64,000 bases of DNA from Septoria linicola (taxonomy: Eukaryota; Ascomycota; Dothideomycetes; Mycosphaerellales; Mycosphaerellaceae), in contig CP099420.1 in assembly GCA_024114885.1 (NCBI GenBank), positions 2,728,001 through 2,792,000 of the forward strand, written 5' to 3'. The translations under genes were made by a program, and so were the position numbers. This document shows, piece by piece, positions 53,748 to 64,000 of the stretch (within the stretch, counting starts at the first letter, position 1; the number at the start of each line of letters is the position of its first letter). The notes below the pieces were generated by a model that saw nothing but the letters and a program-made list of their open reading frames with translations, made no database searches and was not told where the DNA came from.

Positions 53748-55815
53748 CTAGTGGTGCGGATGATGTTTACCGTTCGTCTGCTGCGCGTTTCCATCCTGCC
53801 CCTGACCGCCAAGGTATCGTTCCATGAACTGCACGTAATCGTACTTTGGTAGATCCCGATCCTCCTTAAGGTCCGGTCCATTGTGCAACGGCATGCTGTC
53901 CATCAGCTCCTTGACGACTTCTTCAGGTATCAGACTGTGCGTCAGGTCCAACTCTGTAACATAAGGCTTCCCATCTGCAACTTCTCGGAAAGACTCAAAT
54001 ACTTGCTCTGCGGTGTTCTGATCTTCTGTTACATCGACCATGAAGCGGATGAACTGTTCGAAGCTGACGCTTCCGCCTCGGCCTGCGACTTCCAGAAAGC
54101 GTTCGTGCATTTCCGTTTCATCGTACACAAGGCCTAGCGACGCCAGAGCAGCAGAGAATTCAAGTTCCTGGAGACTATTGGAGAGATCGCGATCGAAGTG
54201 GCGGAAGACCGATTCAAACTCCTCAAGCTGGATCGGCGTGAGATTCGTCATGTTCCTGGCGACCATTTGGTTATCCAAGAAAGCCAGTTTCTTCTGTACC
54301 GAACTTCTCACCAGGCTGAGCTCGTAAGCTAATTCGTCATATGTATAGGTCGTGTAGTCGTTCTCCTCGATGTTTGCTTCCACGCATTGATTATCCAAGC
54401 TTGCGATGATATCAAGATACTGGTCCAGCGGAGGTAAATTCTTCGAGATTTGCGAGGTGTGTTCCAGCTGGTCCTCGACATCGCCTTCCAAACCGGATAT
54501 ACTAACACTAATGGTCTTGAGCGCCAGAGCAAAGTCATTAGCCTTGTCTGCAAAGGAGCGCCGAAGGTTGTTCTTGATGTCACGTATCGTGTTGTTGATG
54601 ACTTGCGATCGTGTTCGCTCAGCCTCCATTAGGACATTCCACGCGTCGTCCAGTGCTTCCAAGCTCAGCTCCGCGGGAGGCTGATAAGGTCGCAGCCGGT
54701 ATGTGTTCAGCTTCGTCTTGATGTTGCCTAACATGCCTGCGAGCTCGCTCTTCTCTGCCACCCACTCGCGCTTGCCCTTCTGCTTGTAGGATGTGAAGCG
54801 CCGACTCTGCTCTTTCGCATCTGCATATGTACCATCAAACTTTGCCTTCTCCCAATCCTCTCGTTGCCTCGCGATCGATGCCAATAGTGCTCGCATCCTG
54901 CGCTCATAGTTGTTTTGCATCTCCCACGCACCCTGCATGTTGCTCACAAACTTCTCAACCCTTCTCCCGGCATTCTCGACCTTCTCCATCTGTGAGAAAG
55001 CGTGGAACCAGTAGGCGATGTATGTCATCAGAGACCTCTCATCTGGCTTTGCAACGTCTGCAACATCTTCCACATCGAGAAGTTCCGGTATTCCGATTTC
55101 CTTGGTCGCAATGTCGAACGCCAGCTTCATGTTTCCCTTGTGATCGCTCTTGTCCAATTGGTCGTAATCGATGAGGTCCGGCCGGTGAATGTCCAACAGC
55201 GCACAGAATGCCAATCCATCGTTCCAACTGCTCGAAAAGTCCCTCACTTCCACCTCGTCATAGCACGCCGTCTTCCTCTGACACCACAGCAGCAGTCCTT
55301 CCCTCGCGCTCAGGCCCTGATCATTGATGTCGCTAATGGTGAAGCGCAAGATCAACGTCCAGATCAGGCCAAGAATGATCTTCCTATTGCCGTCCACGAC
55401 GTCCTCGGCTCCGATATTCGTTAACTGAATCTTCTTCGATTTGACAAAGTCCAGTGCAATGTTGACATTCTCGAACCGCTGGACTCGGAGTTTCGGGCGG
55501 GCAGCATATCGACCAAGTGATTCCTGCGACAAGATTTCGAGGAGATGGATCAGGATGACGCCGTCGCTGAGGTCACTGACGAGGTTATCGAGGTGTAAGT
55601 CGCGAGCTTTGAGTTTGTTGTTGAGCCTATTCGCAAAGCATGTATCAGTCCCGTCATCAGAAGTCTAAGTGTGTATGTGTAGACTGACCATTTTCCAAAC
55701 GTCTTTTCCTGGACTTTCACCCTGGAGAGAGACAGACTGTCAGCACTGCTATCATATCTCGTACGGCAAGTGCCCTCGTATTGTTGTCTCACCAAGATTG
55801 CTCAAGCACAGCCAT
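53748..55815 (-). CDS. Alpha-actinin-like actin cross-linker
   Basis: It cross-links F-actin at the contractile ring (fission-yeast Ain1 type). Three minus-strand exons (55793-55815, 55689-55721, 53748-55626) join in phase to 644 residues. The two tiny first exons give MAVLEQSW and VKVQEKTFGKW, and the next begins LNNKLKARDLHLDNLVSDL. Two calponin-homology domains occupy about residues 1-225 (LIWTLILRFTISDI, then WNDGLAFCALLDIHRPDLID). Residues 235-480 are helical and contain short spectrin-like repeats. A C-terminal EF-hand pair follows: FRHFDRDLSNSLQELEF keeps acidic or polar ligand positions of loop one, and the second hand (EVAGRGGSVSFEQFIRFM) is degenerate. The tail is Gly/Gln/His-rich. 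It has fewer spectrin repeats than animal alpha-actinin, as is normal in fungi. Confidence 0.93.
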
Positions 55816-56465
55816 TTCTCCCGGCTACACTGATGGGCATAATGCGCTGTTGCGCGTTTCAGAGATGGAATCTCGGCCAACAGCAAGACTTGACGTGCGC
55901 GTAGAGAAGACTGTCGAGAATATGGATACTTTGGTCGTGAAGAGTCCAACGGTTTGTGAATGATGTCGTTTAAAGCAGGAGAGACCCTTTCACAAGTGAC
56001 AACACAACGTCCCCTCCGCGACTGCCGCCAAGCCGCTCAGCTGTACCCTGCTCGCGTACCACTCTTTCGACCGCCCTGAAACTCAATACTACTCATGTCG
56101 ACCTTTCGTGGGAACATCATGGCAAGAAAACTGAGCGAAATGGTAACGTCACGGCAGCTTTGCTAAACGACTAATTGTAGCAATACGATCACAGCTAATG
56201 CATACAAAAGCCTGCCTCTGCGGGATATCTCGAAAAGCCTCCAAAGAACATCTAGAACGAGCGCCGTCGCTCACAAGTACACTTTTGTACCCAAGGAAAT
56301 ATCGTTCCCAAGGAATGTCCGGCTCTTTCCCCTCATTCTGTCCCCTCATTTCAATCGTATCGCAACTGGTCTCCCGTCCGGTCAACCATTTACCCTAGAT
56401 ATCCACGTAAATCATCACACATGTCCTCCTCTTCGCTTTTCATCAGATCATCAAAATATCAAAGC
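55816..56465. other. Spacer upstream of the alpha-actinin gene
   Basis: This is the promoter of alpha-actinin and the 3' side of the CRIB-protein gene on the same strand. No coding signal or repeat was seen. Confidence 0.45.
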
Positions 56466-58852
56466 TCAAATCCATCCTCCTTCCTGGTCATCTCCAGGTA
56501 AACTCTGAATCGCCATTCGGCTGGGCGTACTCGATCTACCTCGTTGTACGACTCTTCCACTTTGAAACAGTAACGCTCGGTCTCCAGGTGTTGCAGGTCT
56601 CCTCATGAGAATTCCATCACTGGTAGCCCGTTCAGCATTGGCTGGTCGCTCTTCGACTCCAGCGAAGAGCTTGTGCTCGTCTCTGCCATCAGGACTGTGG
56701 GGCACGCTCTCCAAGGTCCGAAACGAAGCACTCGCCACACTCTTCCTCACACTTGACCGCTTCCTGCTGTTGTGACTGTGAAGCAGGTCCGGAATACTAG
56801 ATGTCGATGCCGAAGACCAGCGAATTGAGTCCGACGCCGATGTGGTTTGCAAAGACCGCCCGGATGACTCGAATGAGCCATAAGATGAGCTCTTTCTGTG
56901 TTTGCTACCCCCAGGGCGGGTGGATTCAGGGTCGCTGAGATATTCTGGTATGCTAGCGTCGAAAGCTGGAAAGTATGTCTGCGAGGCACAAGGTGACTTG
57001 GGCTCGGGGTCAGCACCATCCGTGGTCAAGCTGAAAGTGGGAGGAGTGCTCACTTCAGAGTTCTTGATCTCGACTGAAAGCGGTAGAGTTTTGGTAAGCT
57101 TATCAGTAGAGGCATTCCTTGCGGCCAAGAAGCCACGATGCCCTACTGAAGACCCACGCTTGTGATTGAGAGGCTGGGTGTCATCATTGAGTGGCGAGAT
57201 ACTTGGCGTGCTTGTGGTCGAGCGATGCTTGCTCTCGCTCCCGAGCGCAGAAGGTTCATTGATCCACGCCGAAAGTCTCACGCCACCACTGCCATTGCTC
57301 TCAGGCGATTCATCATCCGGGCTCGGAATCGGTAGCTCTTCCTTCGCAGCAGGCATGTAGGGGGCATACTTCTCCCAATCGAAGTCACAAGTCGCTTCCG
57401 CTTCCTGCTCGAAAGCGAAGTCGATGTCATCTTCCCAATCCACACCGACAGGAATGTCCGAGAAGGCTCTCGTAGAGGTGCTTTGCACAGTTGGAGCAGC
57501 AGATCTGCTCGACCGCTTACTCTTCTGTGATGCAATGCTCGCAGGATAGCCAACGGTCATGCCGGGCGGTGCAGGAAAGAGCTGTCCGATACTTTGCCGA
57601 CTGGATGTAAGTGATGCTTTCGAGGGCTTCTTACCGACTACAGCTGCTGAACCTTGTGGTGGTACGGGGGGCAGGGGTTGCTTCTCACGGAAACTTTGTC
57701 CCAAGGGTCGTCCGCGTGTCGGAACCTTGGGCCGCTGCTCGGATGGCGGTAAATCTTTGCGCGGAGGACTATGCTCAAACGAAGGCTTCGAGTTCAGGTG
57801 CGGAGTCGTATGCGAGGCGCTGCTCGCTGAAGGGGAATTGAGTGCAGGAACCGAAGATGAGCGTCGTAGGGATCGTCCAGGTGAACGAAGTGTTGGCCGT
57901 TCATTGAAGTGTTCGTCCACATTGAACTTCGTGTCTGAGGTCTCGTCAAACGTCGTCTCGTCGACACTGGGGCTGTTGCGATGCCGTGAAGGGATTGCTT
58001 TGTGCATAGGTGGCAGTGCTTCGGAGATGCCAACACGCGAATGTCGGACTTTGTCTGCTGGAACGCCTTGCAACACTTGTCCTTGCGCATCGAAATCGAG
58101 GAATTTGTTAGCCAGAGCCTTCTCGTCTACGGTTTCGAGCTTCGTTGGTAGGTTCTTTCGCCCGGTGTGTCCAACGTGGTGGAAGTTAAACGGCGACGAG
58201 ATCGATGTCTTCTTTCGATGATGGTAAACTTTCAATGTGTTAGTTGAACGTCGCGAATCCGTACCGATCATTCCTTACAATCATCCTCGTTCCTGAAGTC
58301 TTGGGCACCTGCGTTTCCCTTGACTTCAGGCTGCGGTGCCTCTTCCTGAAGCGGCGAGGTGAAAGGTATCAATCCAATATTCGGTTTCTTCGCTTCTATC
58401 TGGTGACTGTGTCGCGAACGTTTAGTGATGGGACGAGACATGGCAGATATCTTCTTCGCCCCAAAGATCGAGTTGCGAATGCTCTCCAGCTGATCGGTGG
58501 TCTTCCTTCGTCCATGCTCGCTGCCAGCAGTCATAGGTCGTCGCGGCTGTGGTTCGGGAGTTGCACTTGACTCAACCACTTCGCCATTGGGTATCGTCAT
58601 AGTCGCTTGCATAGGCTGCTGAGGTTGTTGCTTGCGCGATGCAGCATCTGAGCTAGAACGTCCGAAGAATGATAATCGCTTTCGTCGCGTGGTGTCTACC
58701 GGCGATGGTTGCTCCGGTTCGCCATCTGCCCATGGCCGGGCCGGCGTTGGTCCAGTCGTTTCTACAGCAGCCATGTTGATGTTGTCGGACGAACGATAGT
58801 GGTTCGGATCTGTGAGACTGTTGGAAGCCGTTTCATGAGGCATTGATGTCAT
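56466..58852 (-). CDS. CRIB (p21-Rho-binding) domain protein
   Basis: Exons 58279-58852 and 56466-58228 on the minus strand, joined over a 50-base intron (gtaagg...gaaag), give 778 residues. The splice creates the lead-in FYHHRKKTS to the CRIB motif at about residues 201-212 (ISSPFNFHHVGH, matching ISxPxxFxHxxHxG), which binds GTP-loaded Cdc42/Rac. The rest is almost entirely disordered: Ser/Pro/Arg-rich, with poly-Pro SH3-like sites (KQPLPPVPPQ), a Trp/Asp/Glu-rich island (GVDWEDDIDFAFEQEAEATC, then DFDWEKYAPYMP) and many SP/TP sites. No kinase domain is present, so it is a Gic-like effector or scaffold rather than a PAK. The ATG at 58852 is the first in frame. Confidence 0.88.
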
Positions 58853-61800
58853 CGTCACCGCTCGCAGCAGCGAGCATCCTTTGGGCGTCGAGAGTCGCGG
58901 GCACTAAAAGCTATGTTGCCGAAGGTTTGACTGTGCAGGATGCTTAATGTGTGCGCTGATCCGGTCGATGATGTGGTTGGAATCTGGAACAGCTAATGCG
59001 AAACAAAAAGAAGGAATCGGAGAGCAGATCTGTGAGACGTGGCAGACACAGGGCGTTATGTTTGATGATGTGTTGCTAGAAAGTCAAAGAGAGAGACAGG
59101 AACCCAATTGAGACTCGACATGCGACTCACGCCGATAAAACTGTACGACCTGCTCTTGTGCCGTGCGACCAGGATCATGGGCTGCCATTCGCTCCTCTTG
59201 TTACCAGCATCGGTCAACCCTGTCAAGGCGCAGGAACGCTTGCGGAGACTGAAGGTGGATTCGCTTGAGAGCCCTGTAGACAAGGCAGCCCACCGTCCCA
59301 GCATAATTTGGCCAGTGTCAGAGGCAGCCTCTTGTCGCGCCACCCGTGTCATGCATCGGCACGTCTCCTTTTACGGTCCGCCATATGGTCTTGACAGCGA
59401 ATTTCGCCTTGCTCAAGACACCTTTCGGACATGTCTGGCAGCGCACGAGAAAAGCGTCGGGTTCAGCTGGAAGGTGCCAGGTGCGAATTGTGGTGCGTGC
59501 ATCTGGAGAGCTGAAGAGAACCAGCGGAAACTCGCAGGACAGAGCGTGGCCAGCATGGGACGACCCTGGTCCTGGAGGCCCAGTGCACATTTTGGAACAT
59601 CCGCCAGCCAGCTGCACCCGCAAGCGAGACGTGCTAGCTAGCAGGTCAAACTCGGGCGGCGGGTCGGCATGCTTTGCCGTTGCTGTTCCTGCGGCGCCAA
59701 AGTGGACGCTGTTACGTAGAGGCGTAAAAATTGTACATGTCGCATAATCGTTGCCCACACTGATGAGTTTGCAGTTGGTGACGGACGGTGACAACGGCAA
59801 TGGTATCAATAACAACAACAATAGTGACAACACGCGCCTGGAACAAGCAGCCGACCAGATCGTCCCTTGCTGAAAGCACCGCTTTGTGCACACGGGCGAT
59901 CGTGCTTGCCTATTAGTGTGACGCGGCAGGTGGAAGAGAACGAGGACAAGGATTATTCAACAGCACGACAAGGCGATCCTCACCTCGGAGGTTGTCACCA
60001 AGTCACCCAAGTGAACCGGCGTAGTTTCCGAGCATTCTGACACCAGACATCCTGATCACCAACTCCACCAACAGCATCATTGTTATTACAGCATCACAAG
60101 TCAACAACTCATCTCCACTAAGATCGACGACAAAGCGGTGGTAGTCGTGGTGGAGGAGCAGCAAAAGACGTGCTCAGAAGCGCCGATGTCTCCGTGAGCG
60201 CGGTTCAGCCGGCTATCGACTGCACCTCTTGTCTCGTGATAGCAGGCTCCGAGAAAATGGCGCGCTCACCAGTCAGCAAGTCCGTTCTAGATCGAGGACT
60301 CGCCCAGTATGGCCACGTACTGTTCAGTTCGGCAGCACAACATCTTGCAGGCTGCCGAACTGGTAGCCGTATGATCCCAACCTTCTCCGTATCGCGCACA
60401 CACACACACCCACAGTCGAGCATATCGTGCGCTTGCCGACTGGCGTTGACCAAGTATTTCGCGGCGCTCTCGGACTTCAGCTGCAGTACGACCTGTGTCC
60501 GCAAGTGTAGTCCGTACAGTAGCACTAGGTGGACGCTGGGTGTCATTACACAATGCCCTGCCCACGAGACTCGGCGCCTACGTACAGCATTACAGGCTCC
60601 ATATGCACGATATATTGGCTCCGCACATCAGCTGGAGGTTTGATCACCGCTCCAAAACCGCCAGCACTTGTCTGTTCCATAGGCTGCCCGGCACAGTATG
60701 CGGTTGAGGCGCAGAGCTTTTCTGGACATCATGTCAACCAGGAATCAATGCCCTCTACGGAGAAGCTTATTCTGAAAGTCCAGGCCCGCTCCACATGCAT
60801 CGTAATCGATTGATCGCTTTGATGGTGGATCTCAATAGAAAGTTCTTGACGCTCTCTCGAGATCACCAGATGCGAGCCCGCTGCTCGAGTACTTGTTACA
60901 CAGTCAATGTTGACAAAATCATATCTGCAGTCCACGCAAATGCCACGAGCACAACATCATGTGTGCAACCCTACCTACCGTGCTTGAGAGATCTCCAAGA
61001 AGAACACCATTTCTCACCACATCTTGCGGACCATGCTGTTGTGGAGCCTCCGAAATATCCCTTGCTTACAGCCTGCAGCACGCTATATGCGGGCACAATG
61101 GATTTGTCACATTGCTGTAGTGCTAGCACAACACGACGTGTCCGGATGCGATTCCAGGCACTGTACAAGCGTCAAGCATCATTGGCTTCTGGTGCGTGGT
61201 CGAGAAGAAGCTACCCTTTCTTCCAATGATGCTCCTATAACCCCTTGTTGGGAATGCTCTTCTGAGTCGTCCATATGCATCAGATTATTGTTCCGAGCAA
61301 ACACTGGAACGCAGTCCACACTACGTCCACTATTGCCTATTCTGGTAGCTCGAAATTGGATAGTCTTGGGCAGCCAGCCGCTCCTCCTGCACTTGCCTTA
61401 TTGCCAGAACAAGCATTGAGGGACGGGAGACATTGACTGTGATCTAGCATGATCCTCGGATGCCCTCCAACTTAATCGATGCCCTGCTGCTACAGACCGC
61501 GATATACCTGTGACGGGTAGTCTGGGGAAGGTGTGGAAGACCAACTTTGTAGCACCACCAGGAAACTTTAAGCACACCAGATGCTGAGCGGCAGAGAATA
61601 CATCGGACAAGGCAGACTGACAATGTTGAAGGAACGCCAAACGAAACAATCTCAAGCCGAGCACACCGCTTTCATGAGACCTGCTGTGCTTCAGACATAC
61701 TACATCAAGCTGAGCAGACGGGCGCAGAGGCTGGGACAAGCATATATTACTGCTGCCCAAGTACCATATTTTCGACAGACTCCTGACCACCAAACAGGGC

Positions 61801-62937
61801 AACCGCACGAGCGTACAGGGAAGCCGCTGCAAGAATGCACATCAAAGGCTACCAAAATTACCACGACAACGGACAAAGCGTCGATGCAACAACCAAAATG
61901 CTCCTCAGTCCGGCTGCCAATCGTGTTGCTGCCCACTTCTCTACACCATGCTGCTCCGCATCTTTTCACCCTGGAAACAGCGTCGTGTACTGTACTTGGC
62001 GGTCGTGCACGACCACTCACGAACGTAGGTCTTGTGTTTGTGGTGCGCAACACACGGAGTAGGTCTACTATCTCGTCGATGCTACTGGGCCGTACCCGTC
62101 AGTGATGTCCCCATGGCTAGGGACTTTACTTCATGGTTTAATTGGCTAGGGACTTTACTTCATGGTTTAATCACAACGCTCAATAATAACAACCTCAAGC
62201 ATTCGGCGTCAAGCAGAAGAGCCAGCCCGGCCCGGTGCCCATTCACTTCACCCTGATTACTCCACAGTACCGAACATCCGATATGTTCCTTCCAACTCAT
62301 ATCCACCCGACTCATCCGGTATACATATCCTCTCCTCTCTGCTCCAGTGCTCCCTCTCTCCAGGAACGCCAAAAGTCTTCTACAGACTTCCGGCAAAGTC
62401 GCACGACTCATTGACATGCATACCGCACACCGACCACGCTAGCACTATCCGCAAGCCACCCGTAAGTCCCCGCTGACGTGGTTGGCATCAAGGGACTACT
62501 GCACGACACTGACACGCACACACGCTTTCGATGCGCGCAAGAGACGCGTTTATCGAGAGTGCGTTGCAAATCACAAGATTGATCAACATGACGTGTTGCT
62601 TGCGATGATGACTGAAAGTGATCTGCGAAAATGTTCCCAATGGTCTGGTTATGTATTGTGCGATGGCGGCGGCACCGGCAGGCGCACCCCATTATTACGG
62701 TACACAATCACACCATGGACGGCTTGCTGGCCTTCAGCATGATCGAGAGAGAAGTTGCGAGGCATTGGGCATCGACGACGGCGAGCGGTGAAGTCAGCTG
62801 TTCTCTATTCTGTGGTCTGTCTGTCGCTGAAGCTGTCGTCTTCATATTCATCACTCAATCGTTTCTAGGCGACAAAAATCAATACTCCTTGCTAGGTCAG
62901 AAGTGCTTTAGCACCACGAACGGCCCTTCTGCAGGCC
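58853..62937. other. 4-kb gene-poor region with small repeats
   Basis: No gene is supported on either strand. The longer frames (for example 59318-59893 minus and 61581-62105 plus) have no family resemblance, and the minus one starts at GTG. The region contains a short CA-dinucleotide run near 60398, ACA-rich patches near 59806 and 62174, and a perfect 29-base tandem duplication at 62114-62171. It probably includes the promoter and leader of the CRIB-protein gene. Confidence 0.45.
62114..62171. repeat. Perfect 29-base tandem duplication
   Basis: Two identical 29-base units, 62114-62142 and 62143-62171, both begin TGGCTAGGGACTTTAC. Perfect identity implies a recent duplication. Confidence 0.95.
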
Positions 62938-64000
62938 CTAAAGCTCTCGCAAAATCTCTCCGGCATGTCCCATCAAGAATTGAGGAACGGTAGACCACAA
63001 AACGCCCTTGAGCACGGCTTCGCCTTCGTGTTCTGCCCACTGCCCAGCCTTCTTAAGCTTGCTCTTCCAGAACTTCTGCTGCTGCGGCTCTAGATCGTCC
63101 CATTGCTTTGCATCAGTGCTTTCGTGCGCCAGATATGCTTCCTTGTCGGGATGGACAGCGACACTAACGCCCTCACTGTCAGGAAGATGGTGGACAACAA
63201 CAGCAGTCGCTGCAGCATCTTCGGGCGATGCGTGGTGCTCTGCGAGCGCATCCTTGAGATTCGAAGCAGCTGTAGGTACCGCGATATCAGGAACTTTGGC
63301 CTGGGACAGAATATCGCGGTGATGCGCAGCCGCTGCGGGCTGATCGAGAAAATTGCTGAGACTGTTGGGCACGATGTTCCAGGATGAGCCAGCTGAGAGG
63401 AAAGAATAGAATAGGACGGACGTGACAAGACCAATGAAGAGGAATAGACCGTAGATGGTCAATGTCCAGAATCGTTCATCGGCGGGGTGACTGAGGACAT
63501 ATCGTGAGTCTTTATTCTTAGGCTCCAAAGGTGTCAGCGGGAAAGTCTCGATCACGAGTGTGTTGCCAAAGCTGACAGACGCGAGTCGAGCGTACTGTGG
63601 ACCAGGATTTTGAGGCTTCTGAGCAGGCAATGATTCACCATTCTTTCCTGTTGTGGCACCTTGGTCGGCGGCACGCGTTGGGGAGTGGAATGGCTGCCAG
63701 CATATTTTCGTAATACCTTGCTTGTGAACGTCTCTGAGAGACATGTAGCTGCGGATGGAAGAGAAGGTATCAGTCATGGCCTGGTAACTGACTGTCATGA
63801 CCTCAATGCTGCTGTCCTGCCCCGAGACCGCCAGTGTGAATTGTTGACTGCCATTGTTGTCAGCATCCAGAGCACCAACATCCAGGCTCGTTGCCTGCTT
63901 GATATGCCCTGGCAATTTCTTGGTTTGCATGACCAAAGCAGGGCCTGTTGGATACAGGTGATATACCCGCAGCTCGACGCCACTCTTATTTGGCTTGTTC
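62938..64000 (-). CDS. SEC12: Guanine nucleotide-exchange factor Sec12, 3' part
   Basis: This ER membrane protein loads GTP onto Sar1 to start COPII coat assembly. The minus-strand frame is open to the window edge, so the N-terminal WD40 blades are missing. About 354 residues are visible. They include the last blades (QFTLAVSGQDSSIEVMTVSY, VHKQGITKICWQPFHSP, LASVSFGNTLVIETFPL), then one transmembrane helix (FWTLTIYGLFLFIGLVTSVL) and a lumenal domain of about 170 residues with Asp/Glu and His-rich patches. It ends GEILREL. Yeast Sec12 ends with an HDEL retrieval signal; here the last four residues are LREL, so canonical retrieval is absent or degenerate. The assignment rests on topology plus blade sequence. 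Confidence 0.82.
   Translation of the reverse strand, partial: NKPNKSGVELRVYHLYPTGPALVMQTKKLPGHIKQATSLDVGALDADNNGSQQFTLAVSGQDSSIEVMTVSYQAMTDTFSSIRSYMSLRDVHKQGITKICWQPFHSPTRAADQGATTGKNGESLPAQKPQNPGPQYARLASVSFGNTLVIETFPLTPLEPKNKDSRYVLSHPADERFWTLTIYGLFLFIGLVTSVLFYSFLSAGSSWNIVPNSLSNFLDQPAAAAHHRDILSQAKVPDIAVPTAASNLKDALAEHHASPEDAAATAVVVHHLPDSEGVSVAVHPDKEAYLAHESTDAKQWDDLEPQQQKFWKSKLKKAGQWAEHEGEAVLKGVLWSTVPQFLMGHAGEILREL

Noticed and set aside
59318..59893. 191-codon minus-strand frame with a Leu-rich, signal-like start
   Set aside because: It begins at GTG, has no family resemblance, overlaps an equally long plus-strand frame, and the Leu run comes from a simple ACA-type repeat.
61581..62105. 174-codon plus-strand frame
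   Set aside because: Composition looks like random translation and a long minus-strand frame overlaps it; no motif, no splice context.

Overview
The window is nuclear DNA of a filamentous ascomycete. Most genes are split by short GT-AG introns of about 45-200 bases. The gene set is fungal: a WOPR regulator, Lcl2, Rsm10, Fcf2, cardiolipin synthase, a HET-domain gene and fungal-type alpha-actinin. The 'LxxELRNxIY' F-box-like family and the general style suggest Dothideomycetes, probably a Mycosphaerella relative. I inferred this from protein families and ran no search.

Layout. (1) 1-2471: the 3' part of nuclear cap-binding subunit CBP80, tail-to-tail with a possible two-exon 90-aa gene. (2) 2472-10313: 7.8 kb without a convincing gene, leading to a WOR1/SGE1/RYP1-type WOPR master regulator (10314-11900). 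(3) 12-23 kb: cardiolipin synthase, a small hypothetical gene, a SLATT-type two-TM protein, a long sparse stretch and mitoribosomal uS10m. (4) 24-30.4 kb: a large protein with a deaminase-type HxE/CxxC signature, a tiny three-exon lipid-anchor candidate (MGCASS start, Gly/Cys tail), a small secreted Trp/Asn-rich protein and a membrane-protein gene broken by one in-frame stop. (5) 31-39.4 kb: housekeeping-dense, with an NmrA-like protein, LCL2 and NOP10 (divergent), an F-box-like protein, farnesyl diphosphate synthase, CDC23/APC8 and an SDR. (6) 39.4-53 kb: a hairpin-forming inverted repeat, an FAD amine oxidase with an in-frame TAG, a b561-like membrane protein, purine nucleoside phosphorylase, FCF2, a ten-exon secreted GMC oxidoreductase and a decayed HET gene with a long poly-C tract. 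(7) 53.7-64 kb: alpha-actinin, a CRIB-domain protein, a 4-kb gene-poor stretch and the 3' part of SEC12.

No secondary-metabolite cluster is evident; neighbouring genes are mostly functionally unrelated. Exon joins were worked out by hand from splice-site consensus and reading-frame continuity with no transcript support. The main points for follow-up are the two conflict-system-like proteins (SLATT and deaminase), the long WOR1 upstream region, two small genes found only by joining exons, three independent single-lesion genes, and a possible mitochondrial form of farnesyl diphosphate synthase.
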